Counted from the stretch's first letter, positions 10,711 through 21,368 are shown. The stretch is DNA of 64,000 nucleotides from Alkalihalobacillus trypoxylicola (GCF_001590785.1 NZ_LTAO01000012.1:124001-188000), one strand, 5' to 3'. Translations and numbers: made by a program. The notes: a model not told the origin generated them from the letters alone.

Positions 10711-11013
10711 ATGCGAGGACAATGGTATATGTTGATTGGATTAGTTTTTGCTCTTATCATAGCTGTTTTTGCTGTTATTAATGTGGAATCTGTAAGAGTT
10801 AATTATTTAATTGGTGAGGCTTATTGGCCACTAATTTTAGTCATATTGGGCTCAGTACTAATGGGGGCATTAGTAGTAGGTTCATTAGGTCTATTCAAAA
10901 TCTATCAATTGCAATCAGAAATCAAACGATTAAAGAAACAGCATCAGAATCAAGATTTTAGTATTGAAAATGAAACAGTGGAGCCTTTAGAAGAGAAAGA
11001 GCCACTGTCATAA
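10711..11013 (+). CDS. yrvD: LapA domain membrane protein (YrvD-like)
   Basis: This 100-residue protein has two membrane helices (about residues 2-24 and 36-60) with the LapA-domain pattern FAVINVESVRVNY between them. The C-terminal tail is a charged, probably coiled-coil segment (IYQLQSEIKRLKKQ). The function in Bacillus is unknown; the domain is named after an E. coli lipopolysaccharide assembly protein. AGGAGGTG supports the ATG at 10711. Position between secDF and recJ matches yrvD. Its terminator overlaps the recJ promoter and ribosome binding site. Confidence 0.85.
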   Translation: MRGQWYMLIGLVFALIIAVFAVINVESVRVNYLIGEAYWPLILVILGSVLMGALVVGSLGLFKIYQLQSEIKRLKKQHQNQDFSIENETVEPLEEKEPLS

Positions 11014-11034
11014 AAAGGGTTCCTTAATCAAAGA

Positions 11035-11063
11035 TTGTCACCTCTCGACCTCTCCTGTATAAT
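11035..11063 (+). promoter_or_regulatory. Sigma-A-type promoter for recJ
   Basis: TTGTCA (11035-11040) and a perfect TATAAT (11058-11063) are separated by 17 bases. The -10 box lies in the loop of the inverted repeat annotated as a terminator at 11039-11085, so the predicted transcript starts near 11070, inside the right arm. Confidence 0.75.
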
Positions 11064-11085
11064 AGGTAGGTCGAGGGGTGTTTTT
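11039..11085 (+). terminator. Terminator-like hairpin overlapping recJ promoter and RBS
   Basis: The arms CACCTCTCGACCT (11039-11051) and AGGTCGAGGGGTG (11068-11080) pair over 13 positions, with one G-U in RNA, and are followed by five T. It would end yrvD transcripts. In any read-through RNA it would bury the GAGGGGTG ribosome binding site of recJ. Confidence 0.7.
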
Positions 11086-13455
11086 ATGTTGAATCCAAAG
11101 GCAAGATGGAAAGTAGAGGAACAGCCAGAGGAGCTAGTTCAGGAATTACAAAAGTCGAAAAACCTATCACCTTTAGTAGCAAAGCTATTAATTAATCGAG
11201 GGTTTACGACTGCTGAGCAAGCGGATCAGTTTTTAAATAAACAAAAAATGAACTATCATGATCCATATTTGTTAAGTGGAATGTCAGAAGCTGTTTCACG
11301 AATTAAACAGGCGATTGATAGTAATGAAAGAATATTAATTTTTGGAGATTATGATGCTGATGGTGTGAGTAGTACAGCAGTAATGGTGTACACTTTTCGC
11401 ATGCTTGGAGCAGATTTCGATTATTACATACCAAATCGATTTACAGAAGGATACGGTCCAAATGAGCCGGCCTTAAGGAAAGCCAAGGATGAAGGTTTTA
11501 GCTTGGTTGTTACCGTTGATACCGGTATCGCTGCTGTGCATGAGGCCGATGTTGCGAAGGAATTAGAGCTTGATTTTATTATTACGGATCATCATGAAGC
11601 ACCGCCAATACTGCCAGATGCTTATGCAATTATTAATCCAAAAAAACCAGACTGTCCTTATCCTTTTAAAGGACTAGCAGGTGTAGGTGTAGCTTTTAAA
11701 GTTGCGCATGCTTTATTAGGAAGAATTCCTGTTGAATGCTTAGATATTGCTGTATTAGGAACGATTGCAGATTTAGTTCCTTTAGTAGATGAAAATCGCT
11801 TACTAGCAATGGAAGGCTTACAGGCTCTTCAAACAAGTGCAAAGCCAGGAATTCAAGCAATCAAGAAAAAAGTAGGCATAGGAAAAGACCCAATTGATTC
11901 GGAGCATGTTGGCTTTGCGATAGGTCCAAGATTGAATGCTGCTGGACGCTTGGATTCGGCCGATCCAGCTGTACGTCTTCTAATTTCAGATGATATGGAT
12001 GAAGCTGAGGAGCTTGCAGAGCAATTAGATCAATATAATAAAGAAAGACAAAAGGTTGTCTCAGAGATAACGAAAGAAGCCGTTGAAATGGTGGAGACGC
12101 TCTATCCTCCTTCCGAAAACTCCGTATTAATTATTGCTCAAGAGGGCTGGAATCCTGGTGTTATTGGAATAGTTGCTTCTAGATTAGTGGAAAAATATTA
12201 TAGACCTACGATCGTCTTGAATATTGACCGCGAAAAGGGAATCGCTAAAGGTTCTGCAAGAAGTATAGAGGGATTTGACATGTTTGCTCACCTTTCAAAA
12301 AGTAGGGAAATCTTACCTCATTTTGGTGGTCATCCTATGGCAGCTGGCTTAACGATGGAGTTAGAGCATGTAGATGAATTAAAAAGAAGACTAGAAGAGC
12401 AAGCAAAGGAAACTCTTAAAGAAGAAGACTTCATCCCGATAAAAAAGGTTGATTTAAAAACATCTGTAGATGAAGTTTCTATTGACATTATCAAGCAATT
12501 GGCACAGTTGGCTCCTTTTGGTGTTGGAAATCCGACCCCTATTATTATGTTAGAGCAAACTAAAATGACCGAAATTAGAAAGATAGGTAGTGATTCAAAT
12601 CACCTAAAGATTCAATTCGGTCAAGGTCAAAAAAAGCTAGATGGAATTGGCTTTCATTTAGGCTATCTGTATGAACAAATGAATGTTCAGGATTCGATAT
12701 CGGCAGTAGGTAAATTATCTATTAATGAATGGAATGGACATAGTAAGCCACAATTACTAATACAAGACTTAGCGATAGATTCGTGGCAGCTTTTTGATTG
12801 GAGAAGTGTTCAGAAGGCAAAGCTAGCGGAGAAGCTAGAAAAAATTCCAAATCCTAAAAAATACTACATTGCCTTTCAAGAGCAGACAAAGGTAAAATTA
12901 GGTTTAAGTACGTCTAATTTGAAGGTTTGGACTCCTGCAGATTTTGATGATTTAAATCGATTTGATTCGTTTGCCGTTGTTCTGTTAGATTTACCGAATC
13001 ATCATGACGATTTAAAGAAGCTTTTCCAGTTGAAGGGACAGGCTAGTGAAATTTATAGTCTATTTTATCAAGAGGAAGATTCATTCTTTTCAGCAAGTCC
13101 AAATCGCGAGCAATTCAAATGGTTTTATGCATTTCTAAAATCGAAAACAACATTTAACCTAAATGAGCAAGGACTACAGCTGATGAAATTTAGAGGATGG
13201 TCAAAGGACACGATTCAATTTCTAATTACTGTTTTTGAAGAGTTAGAATTCATTAAAAATGACCAAGGCGTTTTAACCTTAGTAGAAAGTCCAGCCAAAA
13301 AAAGTTTAAATGACTCACCCTCTTTTCAGAAAAAAGAACAACAAAGACAATTAGAAAATGATTTTGTATATTCTTCTAATGAGCATTTAAAGAATTGGTT
13401 TAGTGATTTGTTTAAGCAAATAAAACAAGAAGTACATGTCAAGGAGAGAATGTAA
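11086..13455 (+). CDS. recJ: Single-stranded-DNA-specific exonuclease RecJ
   Basis: RecJ is a 5'-3' ssDNA exonuclease acting in RecF-pathway recombination and mismatch repair. The 789-residue product has the DHH-family motifs [26 protein letters not shown] and [14 protein letters not shown], and DHHA1 GGHPMAAGL. An OB-like region and a C-terminal extension typical of Firmicute RecJ (YrvE) follow. The ATG at 11086 has GAGGGGTG upstream and gives MLNPKARWK; a TTG at 11035 in the same frame lies in the promoter and is rejected. The stop lies one base before the apt start. Confidence 0.96.
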   Translation: MLNPKARWKVEEQPEELVQELQKSKNLSPLVAKLLINRGFTTAEQADQFLNKQKMNYHDPYLLSGMSEAVSRIKQAIDSNERILIFGDYDADGVSSTAVMVYTFRMLGADFDYYIPNRFTEGYGPNEPALRKAKDEGFSLVVTVDTGIAAVHEADVAKELELDFIITDHHEAPPILPDAYAIINPKKPDCPYPFKGLAGVGVAFKVAHALLGRIPVECLDIAVLGTIADLVPLVDENRLLAMEGLQALQTSAKPGIQAIKKKVGIGKDPIDSEHVGFAIGPRLNAAGRLDSADPAVRLLISDDMDEAEELAEQLDQYNKERQKVVSEITKEAVEMVETLYPPSENSVLIIAQEGWNPGVIGIVASRLVEKYYRPTIVLNIDREKGIAKGSARSIEGFDMFAHLSKSREILPHFGGHPMAAGLTMELEHVDELKRRLEEQAKETLKEEDFIPIKKVDLKTSVDEVSIDIIKQLAQLAPFGVGNPTPIIMLEQTKMTEIRKIGSDSNHLKIQFGQGQKKLDGIGFHLGYLYEQMNVQDSISAVGKLSINEWNGHSKPQLLIQDLAIDSWQLFDWRSVQKAKLAEKLEKIPNPKKYYIAFQEQTKVKLGLSTSNLKVWTPADFDDLNRFDSFAVVLLDLPNHHDDLKKLFQLKGQASEIYSLFYQEEDSFFSASPNREQFKWFYAFLKSKTTFNLNEQGLQLMKFRGWSKDTIQFLITVFEELEFIKNDQGVLTLVESPAKKSLNDSPSFQKKEQQRQLENDFVYSSNEHLKNWFSDLFKQIKQEVHVKERM

Positions 13456-13456
13456 A

Positions 13457-13972
13457 ATGGATTTTAAAGAACATTTAACGATTGTAGAAAATTTCCCAAA
13501 AGAAGGAATTAGTTTTATCGATATTACAACATTGATGCAAAATGGAGAAGCCTATTATGCGGCAATTGAAGAGCTCACTCAGTTTGCAAAAGAAAAGGAA
13601 GCAGATGTAATCATTGGGCCTGAAGCTAGAGGGTTTGTTGTTGGTTGCCCTATCGCCTATTCATTAAAAAAAGGTTTTGTCCCAGTAAGAAAAAAAGGGA
13701 AATTACCACGTGAGGTTATTTCAGTCGATTATGGACTAGAGTATGGAAAAGATTCATTAACTATTCATCGAGATTCAATCAAAAAAGGACAGCGTGTTTT
13801 AATTGCAGATGATTTATTAGCGACAGGTGGAACGATCGAAGCAACGATTAAAATGGTTGAAGAATTAGGTGGAGAAGTAGCTGGAATTGCCTTTTTAGTA
13901 GAATTGGATTATTTAAACGGTAGAGACCGTTTGAAGGGCTATGATATTTTTTCTTTAACTCATTATCAATAA
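13457..13972 (+). CDS. apt: Adenine phosphoribosyltransferase
   Basis: Apt salvages adenine to AMP with PRPP. The 171-residue protein has the family N-terminus [18 protein letters not shown], the adenine-binding [12 protein letters not shown] segment and the PRPP motif [24 protein letters not shown] near the end of recJ supports the ATG at 13457, one base after the recJ stop. The recJ-apt-relA order is conserved in Bacillus and links purine salvage with stringent control. Confidence 0.97.
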   Translation: MDFKEHLTIVENFPKEGISFIDITTLMQNGEAYYAAIEELTQFAKEKEADVIIGPEARGFVVGCPIAYSLKKGFVPVRKKGKLPREVISVDYGLEYGKDSLTIHRDSIKKGQRVLIADDLLATGGTIEATIKMVEELGGEVAGIAFLVELDYLNGRDRLKGYDIFSLTHYQ

Positions 13973-14030
13973 GTAAAAGGTAAGTTTTGCTAGACCTGTA
14001 CGAGTGCAAACATCAAGAACGAAACCATGA

Positions 14031-14059
14031 ACCCTCCTTATGTGAAAGGAGGGTTTTTT
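14031..14059 (+). terminator. Intrinsic terminator after apt
   Basis: A perfect 9-bp stem, ACCCTCCTT / AAGGAGGGT, with a 6-base loop is followed by six T including the last stem base. Confidence 0.9.
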
Positions 14060-14062
14060 GAA

Positions 14063-14222
14063 AGGTGAGAAGAAAGGCGTAAGCTAGCGGACACAAGACA
14101 CGGAGACTCCAGTGGGAGGAAGTGGCCATGCCGAAATCCACTTTTAAAAAAGCTAGTTCGGCGCTACCCCACCGGATGCGAAAGTGTCTTGGGGGAGCGA
14201 ACAGGCGGGTACCAAAACTGGT
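14063..14222 (+). repeat. Structured palindromic intergenic element
   Basis: This GC-richer segment in an AT-rich gap holds nested complementary arms. AAGACAC (14095-14101) pairs with GTGTCTT (14184-14190), and GCCGAA (14130-14135) with TTCGGC (14157-14162). A small CTCC-agtg-GGAG hairpin lies at 14107-14118. It resembles the short palindromic intergenic elements recurring in Bacillus genomes, but only one clear copy lies in this window. No protein-coding potential is credible. Confidence 0.55.
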
Positions 14223-14413
14223 GGAATTATTCATCCGTGGGGTATTGTATCGGACTCTTTTTTATATCAAAGATAGATGTAATCCACATTTCCTTTCAAA
14301 ATTTTAATTTATACAGAAAAAGGATATGTACCTTAAAAATTCCTTCTCACACAACATTTAAACGCTTACATCGCAACAAAAATAGCAGAAACGACAAAAT
14401 TCTTTTCTTTCTC

Positions 14414-14442
14414 TTTACATACCTGTTAAGATTAACGATAAT
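14414..14442 (+). promoter_or_regulatory. Probable sigma-A promoter for relA
   Basis: TTTACA (14414-14419) and GATAAT (14437-14442) are separated by 17 bases, and the -10 ends 32 bases upstream of the relA start. Confidence 0.6.
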
Positions 14443-14474
14443 AGAAGAAATATTGAATCAAAATAGGTGATTCC

Positions 14475-16661
14475 ATGACAATTGATCAAGTGATAGAAAA
14501 AGCGAGTAAGTATTTAAGTGAAAGTGATATCGCTTTTTTAGAGAAAGCTTATTTATATGCTGAAAAGGCACATACGGGCCAATATAGAAAATCAGGTGAG
14601 CCTTATATTTTGCATCCCATCCAAGTAGCAGGAATAATTATCGGGCTTGAGCTAGACCCTAATACGGTTGCCGCTGCTTTTTTGCATGATGTAGTTGAAG
14701 ATACGGACGTAAAAGTAGAAGATATAAAAAATGAATTTAATGAGCAAGTGGCTATGTTAGTAGATGGTGTCACGAAGCTAAAAAAATTCAAATATAAATC
14801 AAAAGAAGAACAGCAAGCGGAAAATCATCGCAAAATGCTTGTTGCAATGGCAAAGGACATCCGCGTTATTTTGATTAAACTTGCCGATCGCCTTCATAAT
14901 ATGAGAACACTGAAGTATATGCCTCCAGAGAAACAAAGAGTGACATCTAATGAAACTCTAGAAATTTATGCACCTTTAGCACATCGACTCGGAATTTCGA
15001 CCATTAAATGGGAATTAGAGGATACCGCTTTGCGTTATTTAGATCCTCAGCAGTATTATCGAATTGTCAACTTAATGAAACGTAAGCGTGCTGAACGAGA
15101 AGATTACTTATCCGGGGTAATGGAGCTGATTGAAGGCGATTTATCTGAAATTTTTATTGAAGCTGAAATGTCAGGTCGTCCTAAGCATATTTATAGTATT
15201 TATAAAAAAATGGTTTTACAAAATAAACAGTTTAATGAAATTTATGATTTATTAGCTGTCCGAATCATCGTACAAAATATTAAAGACTGCTATGCCGTGT
15301 TAGGTGTCATACACACATTATGGAAGCCGATGCCTGGTCGTTTTAAAGATTATATTGCAATGCCAAAAACGAATATGTATCAGTCATTGCATACGACCGT
15401 TGTCGGGCCTTACGGTGATCCTCTAGAAGTTCAAATAAGAACGGAGGAAATGCACCGAGTCGCTGAATTCGGGGTAGCAGCTCATTGGGCTTATAAAGAA
15501 GGCAAAACGGTTGAAAGCAAACAAGATTCTTTTGAAGATAAATTAAGTTGGTTTAGAGATGTCATAGAATCACAAAACGATACAAATGATGCTCAAGAAT
15601 TTATGGAATCTCTAAAGATGGACCTTTTTGCTGACATGGTATTCGTATTCACTCCAAAGGGAGATGTTATTGAACTACCAAGAGGTTCTGTTCCCTTGGA
15701 TTTTGCTTATCGTATTCATAGTGAAATCGGAAATCGCTGTATAGGTGCGAAGGTAAATGGAAAAATGGTTACTTTAGATCATCAACTGAAAACAGGAGAT
15801 ATCGTAGAAGTAATGACTTCTAAGCATTCCTATGGACCAAGCCAAGATTGGCTTAAGCTTGCACAGTCCTCTCATGCCAAAAATAAAATTAAACAATGGT
15901 TTAAAAAAGAGCGAAGAGAAGACAATATTATTAAAGGTCGTGAGCTTGTCGAGAAGGAAATTAAGGCTATGGACTTTGAGCCTAAGGAAGTATTAACAAA
16001 CGAAATTATTATGGAAGTCGCAAATAAATTCTCATTCGCTGGTGAAGAAGATATGTTTGCAGCTGTTGGCTATGGCGGGATTAGCGTTAAGCAAATTGTA
16101 AACCGCATGACAGAAAAAATTAGAAAACAGCAAGACCAGGAGCAAGAGGAACAATCTTTAGCTGAAGCTCTCTCTGAGGTACCTTCCTTTACACCAAATA
16201 AGAAAACGAGTTCAGGAGTAAAGGTAAAAGGTGTGGATAACTTATTGATTCGACTATCTAGGTGCTGTAATCCAGTCCCTGGAGATGAGATAGTAGGATA
16301 CATTACGAAAGGTCGTGGTGTCTCCATCCATCGTTTTGATTGCACGAATGTGCAAAACGAAGAGCTACAGAATCGCTTGTTACCGGTAGAATGGGAAGGG
16401 GATTTTAATCAATCCAAGTCTTATAATGTCGATATTGAAATTACGGGATTTGACCGTAATGGCATGTTGAATGAAGTGCTTCAAGCTGTTACCGAATCTA
16501 GAACCTCTATTAATGCTGTTTCAGGTCGCTCTGATAACCGTAATAAGGTTGCAACTATTCATATGACGATTTCGATTCGAAATGTTGATCATTTACAGAA
16601 GGTTGTCGACAAAATTAAACATTTAAAAGATATCTATTCAGTTAGAAGAATTATGCATTAA
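14475..16661 (+). CDS. relA: Bifunctional (p)ppGpp synthetase/hydrolase RelA
   Basis: This is the long RSH enzyme that makes and degrades (p)ppGpp. The 728-residue product carries the HD hydrolase domain ([29 protein letters not shown]; about residues 25-180). The synthetase domain ([32 protein letters not shown]) has the RFKD motif typical of bifunctional enzymes. A TGS domain (about 390-450, [20 protein letters not shown]), a conserved Cys region ([18 protein letters not shown]) and a C-terminal ACT domain follow. A GGTGATT site precedes the ATG. dtd follows 20 bases later. Confidence 0.97.
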   Translation: MTIDQVIEKASKYLSESDIAFLEKAYLYAEKAHTGQYRKSGEPYILHPIQVAGIIIGLELDPNTVAAAFLHDVVEDTDVKVEDIKNEFNEQVAMLVDGVTKLKKFKYKSKEEQQAENHRKMLVAMAKDIRVILIKLADRLHNMRTLKYMPPEKQRVTSNETLEIYAPLAHRLGISTIKWELEDTALRYLDPQQYYRIVNLMKRKRAEREDYLSGVMELIEGDLSEIFIEAEMSGRPKHIYSIYKKMVLQNKQFNEIYDLLAVRIIVQNIKDCYAVLGVIHTLWKPMPGRFKDYIAMPKTNMYQSLHTTVVGPYGDPLEVQIRTEEMHRVAEFGVAAHWAYKEGKTVESKQDSFEDKLSWFRDVIESQNDTNDAQEFMESLKMDLFADMVFVFTPKGDVIELPRGSVPLDFAYRIHSEIGNRCIGAKVNGKMVTLDHQLKTGDIVEVMTSKHSYGPSQDWLKLAQSSHAKNKIKQWFKKERREDNIIKGRELVEKEIKAMDFEPKEVLTNEIIMEVANKFSFAGEEDMFAAVGYGGISVKQIVNRMTEKIRKQQDQEQEEQSLAEALSEVPSFTPNKKTSSGVKVKGVDNLLIRLSRCCNPVPGDEIVGYITKGRGVSIHRFDCTNVQNEELQNRLLPVEWEGDFNQSKSYNVDIEITGFDRNGMLNEVLQAVTESRTSINAVSGRSDNRNKVATIHMTISIRNVDHLQKVVDKIKHLKDIYSVRRIMH

Positions 16662-16681
16662 GCAAGTTGAGGTGTCACTCA

Positions 16682-17122
16682 GTGAAAATTGTATTACAAA
16701 GGGTTAAGAATGCACATGTAAAGGTTGACGAGACCATTGTTGGTGAAATCCAAGCGGGAGTCTTGCTATTGGTTGGAATTACCCATGATGATACGGAAGA
16801 AGATATATCCTACTTAGTTGATAAAGTAGCCAATCTACGAATTTTCAATGATGAAAGTGGTAAATTAAATCTTTCTTTGCTGGATATTCAAGGACAAGTT
16901 CTTTCTGTCTCACAGTTTACTCTCTATGGTGATTGTCGTAAGGGGAGAAGACCAAACTTTATGAATGCTGCAAAGCCTGATATAGCAAAGAAATTGTACG
17001 GTCACTTTAATGAAAAATTAAAAGAAAAAGGTCTAACCGTGCAAACTGGTCAGTTTGGAGAAATGATGGACGTTTCTCTACTTAATGACGGGCCAGTCAC
17101 TCTAATATTAGAAAGTAAATAA
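16682..17122 (+). CDS. dtd: D-aminoacyl-tRNA deacylase
   Basis: Dtd hydrolyses D-aminoacyl-tRNAs, preventing D-amino acid incorporation. The 146-residue protein has the family N-terminus [14 protein letters not shown]. It has the active-site segment [19 protein letters not shown] and the C-terminal Gly-cis-Pro motif in [10 protein letters not shown]. The start is GTG at 16682, 7 bases after GAGGTG; a TTG at 16667 in frame lacks a site. It is co-transcribed with relA, as in B. subtilis. Confidence 0.95.
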   Translation: MKIVLQRVKNAHVKVDETIVGEIQAGVLLLVGITHDDTEEDISYLVDKVANLRIFNDESGKLNLSLLDIQGQVLSVSQFTLYGDCRKGRRPNFMNAAKPDIAKKLYGHFNEKLKEKGLTVQTGQFGEMMDVSLLNDGPVTLILESK

Positions 17123-17141
17123 AAGTTTGAATATCTGGTTC

Positions 17142-17192
17142 AGCCTGTCGACAACGTCTTGTAAAAACGAGACAGTCGACAGGCTTATTTAT
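17142..17192 (+). terminator. Long hairpin terminator after dtd
   Basis: Outer arms AGCCTGTCGAC (17142-17152) and GTCGACAGGCT (17175-17185) are perfectly complementary. An inner GTCT/AGAC pair extends the helix. The trailing sequence is only moderately T-rich. Confidence 0.7.
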
Positions 17193-17282
17193 ATATAGCG
17201 AATTGTCATGAGAAAGCTTCCCTATGCAGGGAGATGGGATAAGCTGCTTCTAGCAGAACTTCTTTTTATTGTGTAAAACAGT

Positions 17283-17593
17283 TTTAGAAAGCAGAAAAAA
17301 CCTATCGGAAGGAAAAAGTTGCCGGGCAGAAAACGGTCGAAAGGGAAGCTCCTATAGGACAGAAATAGTATTAGGAGCAAGAAAAGGGTCAAAAGGGAAA
17401 GCTCTATTAGACTGAAAAGACTGCAGAAAAAGGAAAAAGATCAAAAGAAAGCCTTCTATTGTTACCGAAAAGAGCAAATCTAGAAAAACGGTTAAAAGAG
17501 AATTTCTCGAATATCCTCAAAAGTAAATTGACCGAAACAACGGTAAAAAACCACTCTTTTTTTGAATCAATTTTTCAAAGAGGTTTTGTCTGC
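17283..17593 (+). repeat. Degenerate tandem repeat, about 52-bp period
   Basis: A GGTC/GATC-AAAAGgGAA-type anchor recurs at 17335, 17387, 17439, 17490 and 17542, spaced 52, 52, 51 and 52 bases, with a weaker unit from 17283. Units share AAAAGGGAAAGCTCTATT-like text followed by purine-rich GAAAAGA. The array lies in the 584-base gap between dtd and the yrzK-like gene. The strand is strongly purine-biased, and no coding frame runs through it. Confidence 0.65.
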
Positions 17594-17706
17594 GGTCTCA
17601 GTTAACAAATCGGATTCGAATACTGATAAAAAAACGATACTTATTAACAATTAAGGGGTTGAAATATAATTTTTTCGGAAAAGCTATGAAAAAGAGGGAG
17701 TGATGA

Positions 17707-17889
17707 ATGGATATGCGAAATAGTTTAAAGCAACAAACACACCTTCATAACTTGCAACCCATTTTTCATGTCGATTATCATAGCTTTATTGAGAAAGAGT
17801 CACAACAAACTAATTTTGAATTGGCTCATGAATTCGGAGTTTCATTGCGTGATATCAAAGTTTTAAAACAAAAGCTTTCAAGAAATTAA
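17707..17889 (+). CDS. Small YrzK-like protein with possible HTH
   Basis: This 60-residue soluble protein ends in FELAHEFGVSLRDIKVLKQKLSRN, which looks like the helix-turn-helix end of sigma-70 region 4-type proteins. A small gene of this kind (yrzK) occupies the same place upstream of hisS in B. subtilis. GGGAGTG lies 4-5 bases before the ATG at 17707; an ATG at 17713 is an alternative. The function is unknown. It lies just upstream of the hisS leader promoter. Confidence 0.6.
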   Translation: MDMRNSLKQQTHLHNLQPIFHVDYHSFIEKESQQTNFELAHEFGVSLRDIKVLKQKLSRN

Positions 17890-17893
17890 CCTA

Positions 17894-17922
17894 TTGACAT
17901 TAATGGTATTCATTCGTATGAT
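17894..17922 (+). promoter_or_regulatory. Sigma-A promoter for the hisS-aspS leader
   Basis: A perfect TTGACA (17894-17899) and TATGAT (17917-17922) are separated by 17 bases. Transcription should start near 17929 and make the T-box leader. Confidence 0.85.
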
Positions 17923-17928
17923 AGAAAT

Positions 17929-18201
17929 CAATATAAGAATAAAATGAGTCCGGTGATAAGGAATAGTAATTAGGAGTTTAAATATTGTAGAGAGGAAAGG
18001 TCTTGGCTGGAAGCCTTCCATATTTACCTAATGAATGAACACCTTTGAGGAGCTTTTCTGAAAACTTTCGTAAGTAGGAAAAGACGCTGACAGGCGTTAT
18101 ATGTTTAAAGTGGAAGTATCGAAAAGGATGCTTCAATTAGGGTGGCACCACGGGTAAATCTCGTCCCTGATGATTTTTCATCAGAGACGAGATTTTTTTA
18201 T
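17929..18201 (+). promoter_or_regulatory. T-box leader of hisS-aspS, probable His specifier
   Basis: The leader has a stem I apical segment GGTCTTGGCTGGAAGCC and a specifier-region GAACACCTTTGAGG, where CAC (His) fits the codon position. It also has the conserved antiterminator bulge sequence AGGGTGGCACCACGGG and a terminator. The terminator stem is AAATCTCGTC (from 18157) with GACGAGATTT (18186-18195) plus a T-run. Uncharged tRNA-His should stabilise antitermination and raise hisS-aspS expression. The T-box class is certain; the specifier reading is inferred from alignment by eye. Confidence 0.9.
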
Positions 18202-18238
18202 TTTTTATAGTAGAGATGGAATTGTAGGAGGCACGGTT

Positions 18239-19525
18239 ATGAACATTCAAATCCCAAGAGGGACACAAGATATTTTACCAGGTGAAGTAGAGATATGGCA
18301 ACACATAGAAAAAACAGCAAAAGAGGTTTGTGAACGATTTAATTATCAGGAAATTAGAACGCCAATTTTTGAATCAACTGAATTATTTTTACGTGGAGTT
18401 GGAGACACAACGGACATTGTTCAAAAGGAAATGTATACATTTAATGACAGAGGTCAAAGAAGCTTAACGCTTAGACCAGAAGGCACAGCAGGAGTTGTTC
18501 GATCATTTGTAGGAAATAAAATGTTTGGTTTGCCTAGTCAGCCTGTAAAATTGTTCTATACCGGTCCTATGTTTCGTTATGAGCGCCCCCAAGCAGGGCG
18601 TATGCGTCAATTTGTTCAATTTGGAGTGGAAGCCTTAGGAAGTGCTGATCCTGCTATTGATGCTGAGGTACTTAGCCTTGTAATGAGTATTTACAAACAA
18701 CTAGGTGTCAAGAATCTAAAATTAGTTATTAATAGCTTAGGTGATAATGAAAGTAGAAATGCACATAGAGAAGCATTAATCAATCATTTCAAAGCAGATA
18801 TACAAGACTTCTGTTCGGATTGCCAAGAACGACTAGAAAAAAATCCATTACGAATACTAGATTGTAAAAAGGATGCTGATCATCCGTTAATGCAATCAGC
18901 ACCATCGATTCTTCAATATTTAACAGATGAATCAAGGGCTTATTTTGAAAAAGTAACCTATTATTTAGACCAAATAGGATTAGATTATGTGGTTGATCCA
19001 ACCTTAGTAAGAGGGCTTGATTATTATAATCATACTGCTTTTGAGCTAATGTCTGAAGGTGAGGGCTTTGGGGCCATTACTACATTATGTGGTGGAGGAC
19101 GATACAATGGTTTAGTTGAGAGTTTAGGTGGTCCTTCAACAGCTGGTATTGGTTTTGCCTTTAGTATAGAACGACTTATTATGGCATTAAAAGCACAGAA
19201 TGAAGTTCCCGATTTAAATCAACCACTTGATTGCTTTATCGTGACACTAGGTGAAAAAGCAAAGGATAAATCAGTAGAGCTTCTTTATACACTGCGACAA
19301 AATGGTTTGAGAGCTGATAAAGATTATTTAGATCGAAAAATGAAGGCTCAATTTAAAGCAGCCGATCGTTTGAACACTAAATTTACGGCTATATTAGGAG
19401 ATAATGAGCTTGAGCAAGGATTTATTAACATAAAGAACATGGAAACAGGTTCACAAGAGGAAGTATCGTTAGAAGAGTTTTGTACCTATTTGAGCAGAGA
19501 GATCCAAGGAGGAAGAGAGAAATGA
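18239..19525 (+). CDS. hisS: Histidyl-tRNA synthetase
   Basis: This class II synthetase charges tRNA-His. The 428-residue product begins [15 protein letters not shown]. Motif 2 lies in [21 protein letters not shown], and histidine-binding motifs are [15 protein letters not shown] and [14 protein letters not shown]. The anticodon-binding domain is C-terminal. The frame is open upstream into the T-box terminator, but the ATG at 18239 with GTAGGAGG is the clear start. aspS overlaps the stop by 4 bases, forming a two-gene operon under the T-box. Confidence 0.97.
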   Translation: MNIQIPRGTQDILPGEVEIWQHIEKTAKEVCERFNYQEIRTPIFESTELFLRGVGDTTDIVQKEMYTFNDRGQRSLTLRPEGTAGVVRSFVGNKMFGLPSQPVKLFYTGPMFRYERPQAGRMRQFVQFGVEALGSADPAIDAEVLSLVMSIYKQLGVKNLKLVINSLGDNESRNAHREALINHFKADIQDFCSDCQERLEKNPLRILDCKKDADHPLMQSAPSILQYLTDESRAYFEKVTYYLDQIGLDYVVDPTLVRGLDYYNHTAFELMSEGEGFGAITTLCGGGRYNGLVESLGGPSTAGIGFAFSIERLIMALKAQNEVPDLNQPLDCFIVTLGEKAKDKSVELLYTLRQNGLRADKDYLDRKMKAQFKAADRLNTKFTAILGDNELEQGFINIKNMETGSQEEVSLEEFCTYLSREIQGGREK

Positions 19526-21300
19526 GTGTAAGAACAGATGCTGGTTTGATTCATGAAGGAATGGTCGGAGAAACGGTTTTTTTAAGTGGATGGGTGCAAA
19601 GGAGAAGAGATTTAGGTCAAGTTATTTTCTTGGATCTTCGTGACAGAACGGGTTTAGTTCAGATTGTATTTAGTCCTGAAAAGAATCAGGAAGCATTAGA
19701 AATAGCCGAAAAGGTTAGAAACGAATATGTAATTGAAGTAAAAGGAACGGTAGTAGCTAGAAATGAGAATACGATTAATACTAAAATTGCGACTGGAAAA
19801 GTTGAAATTCATGTCGAGCATTTAACGATTTTAAATGCTTCTAAATCGTTACCTTTTCAAATTGAAGCAAATACAGACGCGTCAGAAGATATCCGTTTGA
19901 AATATCGTTACTTAGATTTGCGTAGACCGGATATGCAAGAAACCTTTAAAGTCCGTCATCAAACGACAAAGCTTATTCGTCATTTCTTGGATGAACAAGC
20001 TTTTATGGAAATTGAAACGCCTATGCTAACAAAGAGTACACCTGAGGGAGCAAGAGATTATCTTGTACCTAGTCGTGTTCATCCAGGTGAATTTTATGCC
20101 TTGCCTCAATCTCCACAAATTTTCAAACAGTTACTAATGGTATCTGGATTTGAGCGTTACTATCAAATTGTTCGTTGTTTCCGTGATGAAGATTTACGTG
20201 CTGATAGACAGCCAGAGTTTACGCAAATTGATATTGAGACATCTTTTATGGACAAAGAAGATTTACTAGCCATGACTGAGAAAATGATGGTTCAAATTAT
20301 GAAGGAAATTAAAGGACTTGAGACAAGCACACCGTTTCCTCGAATCACCTACGATGAAGCGATGAACCGATATGGTTCTGATAAGCCTGATACTAGGTTT
20401 GGTATGGAGCTTATTGATTTAGAGGAAGTGGTTAAGGATACCGATTTTAAAGTCTTTAAAACCGCTTTAACTACAGGTGGAACGGTTAAGGGATTAAATC
20501 TTGTCGGAGGAGCTGAACAATTATCACGAAAAGAAATTGATAGTTTAACCGATTTTGTCAAGCAATATGGAGCAAAAGGGTTGGCATGGTTAAAGGTAGA
20601 AGATGAAGGATTGAAAGGACCTATTGCTAAGTTCTTTACAGAAGAGCAATCTTTGTCATTAAGAGAAAAAATGGAAGCAAAATCAGGAGATTTATTATTT
20701 TTTGGTGCAGATAAAAAAGAAGTAGTTTGGGATAGTCTAGGAGCTTTACGTTTAAAATTCGGAAAACAATTCGAATTAATCGATGAAACTAAATTCAACT
20801 TTTTATGGGTGGTCGATTTCCCTCTCGTTGAATTTGATGAAGAAGCGAAGCGCTATGTTGCCTTACATCATCCATTTACAAGTCCTAAAAAAGAGGATCT
20901 AGCTCAATTAGAAACTGAACCAGCCCAAGTTCGAGCAGAAGCATATGATCTTGTTTTAAATGGATATGAGCTAGGTGGAGGTTCACAACGTATTTATAAA
21001 CGCGATATTCAAGAAAAAATGTTCGCCGCACTTGGTTTTACTAAGGAAGCTGCAACAGAAGAATTTGGCTTCTTATTAGAAGCGTTTGAGTATGGTACGC
21101 CTCCACACGGAGGAATTGCATTAGGGCTCGATCGTTTAGTCATGCTGCTATCTGGAAGAACGAATTTGCGAGATACTATTGCATTTCCTAAAACAGCAAG
21201 TGCGAGCGATTTACTGACAAATGCACCGAGTACGGTTAGTTTAGAGCAGCTTCTTGATTTAAACCTTTCTGTTATTGCCAAGAAACAAAAGGAAGCTTAA
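19522..21300 (+). CDS. aspS: Aspartyl-tRNA synthetase
   Basis: This class IIb synthetase charges tRNA-Asp. The 592-residue product has the N-terminal OB-fold anticodon-binding domain ([20 protein letters not shown]). Motif 1 and 2 regions include [20 protein letters not shown] and [19 protein letters not shown] bacterial GAD insertion domain follows, then motif 3 in [17 protein letters not shown]. The start at 19522 overlaps the hisS stop (ATGA), with AAGGAGGAAG upstream. It is the second gene of the T-box-controlled hisS-aspS operon. Confidence 0.97.
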   Translation: MSVRTDAGLIHEGMVGETVFLSGWVQRRRDLGQVIFLDLRDRTGLVQIVFSPEKNQEALEIAEKVRNEYVIEVKGTVVARNENTINTKIATGKVEIHVEHLTILNASKSLPFQIEANTDASEDIRLKYRYLDLRRPDMQETFKVRHQTTKLIRHFLDEQAFMEIETPMLTKSTPEGARDYLVPSRVHPGEFYALPQSPQIFKQLLMVSGFERYYQIVRCFRDEDLRADRQPEFTQIDIETSFMDKEDLLAMTEKMMVQIMKEIKGLETSTPFPRITYDEAMNRYGSDKPDTRFGMELIDLEEVVKDTDFKVFKTALTTGGTVKGLNLVGGAEQLSRKEIDSLTDFVKQYGAKGLAWLKVEDEGLKGPIAKFFTEEQSLSLREKMEAKSGDLLFFGADKKEVVWDSLGALRLKFGKQFELIDETKFNFLWVVDFPLVEFDEEAKRYVALHHPFTSPKKEDLAQLETEPAQVRAEAYDLVLNGYELGGGSQRIYKRDIQEKMFAALGFTKEAATEEFGFLLEAFEYGTPPHGGIALGLDRLVMLLSGRTNLRDTIAFPKTASASDLLTNAPSTVSLEQLLDLNLSVIAKKQKEA

Positions 21301-21311
21301 TTAAGAAAGCA

Positions 21312-21341
21312 TTGACAAGACAAAGACAATCAAATTATAAT
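21312..21341 (+). promoter_or_regulatory. Sigma-A promoter for the hom leader
   Basis: A perfect TTGACA (21312-21317) and a perfect TATAAT (21336-21341) are separated by 18 bases, just before the SAM riboswitch. Confidence 0.85.
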
Positions 21342-21368
21342 CATACTAATTAAAAAAGATAAAGTAAG

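Noticed and set aside
14122-14307. 61-codon plus-strand frame in the apt-relA gap.
   Set aside because: It is a translation of the palindromic element with no ribosome binding site or recognisable protein features.
17283-17593. CRISPR array reading of the 52-bp-period repeat.
   Set aside because: There is no constant repeat with variable spacers; all parts of the unit drift together, and no cas genes are in the window.
20349-20798. 149-codon minus-strand frame inside aspS.
   Set aside because: It is the shadow of a strongly conserved gene on the other strand, low in complexity (Ser, Asn, Pro) and without a start site.
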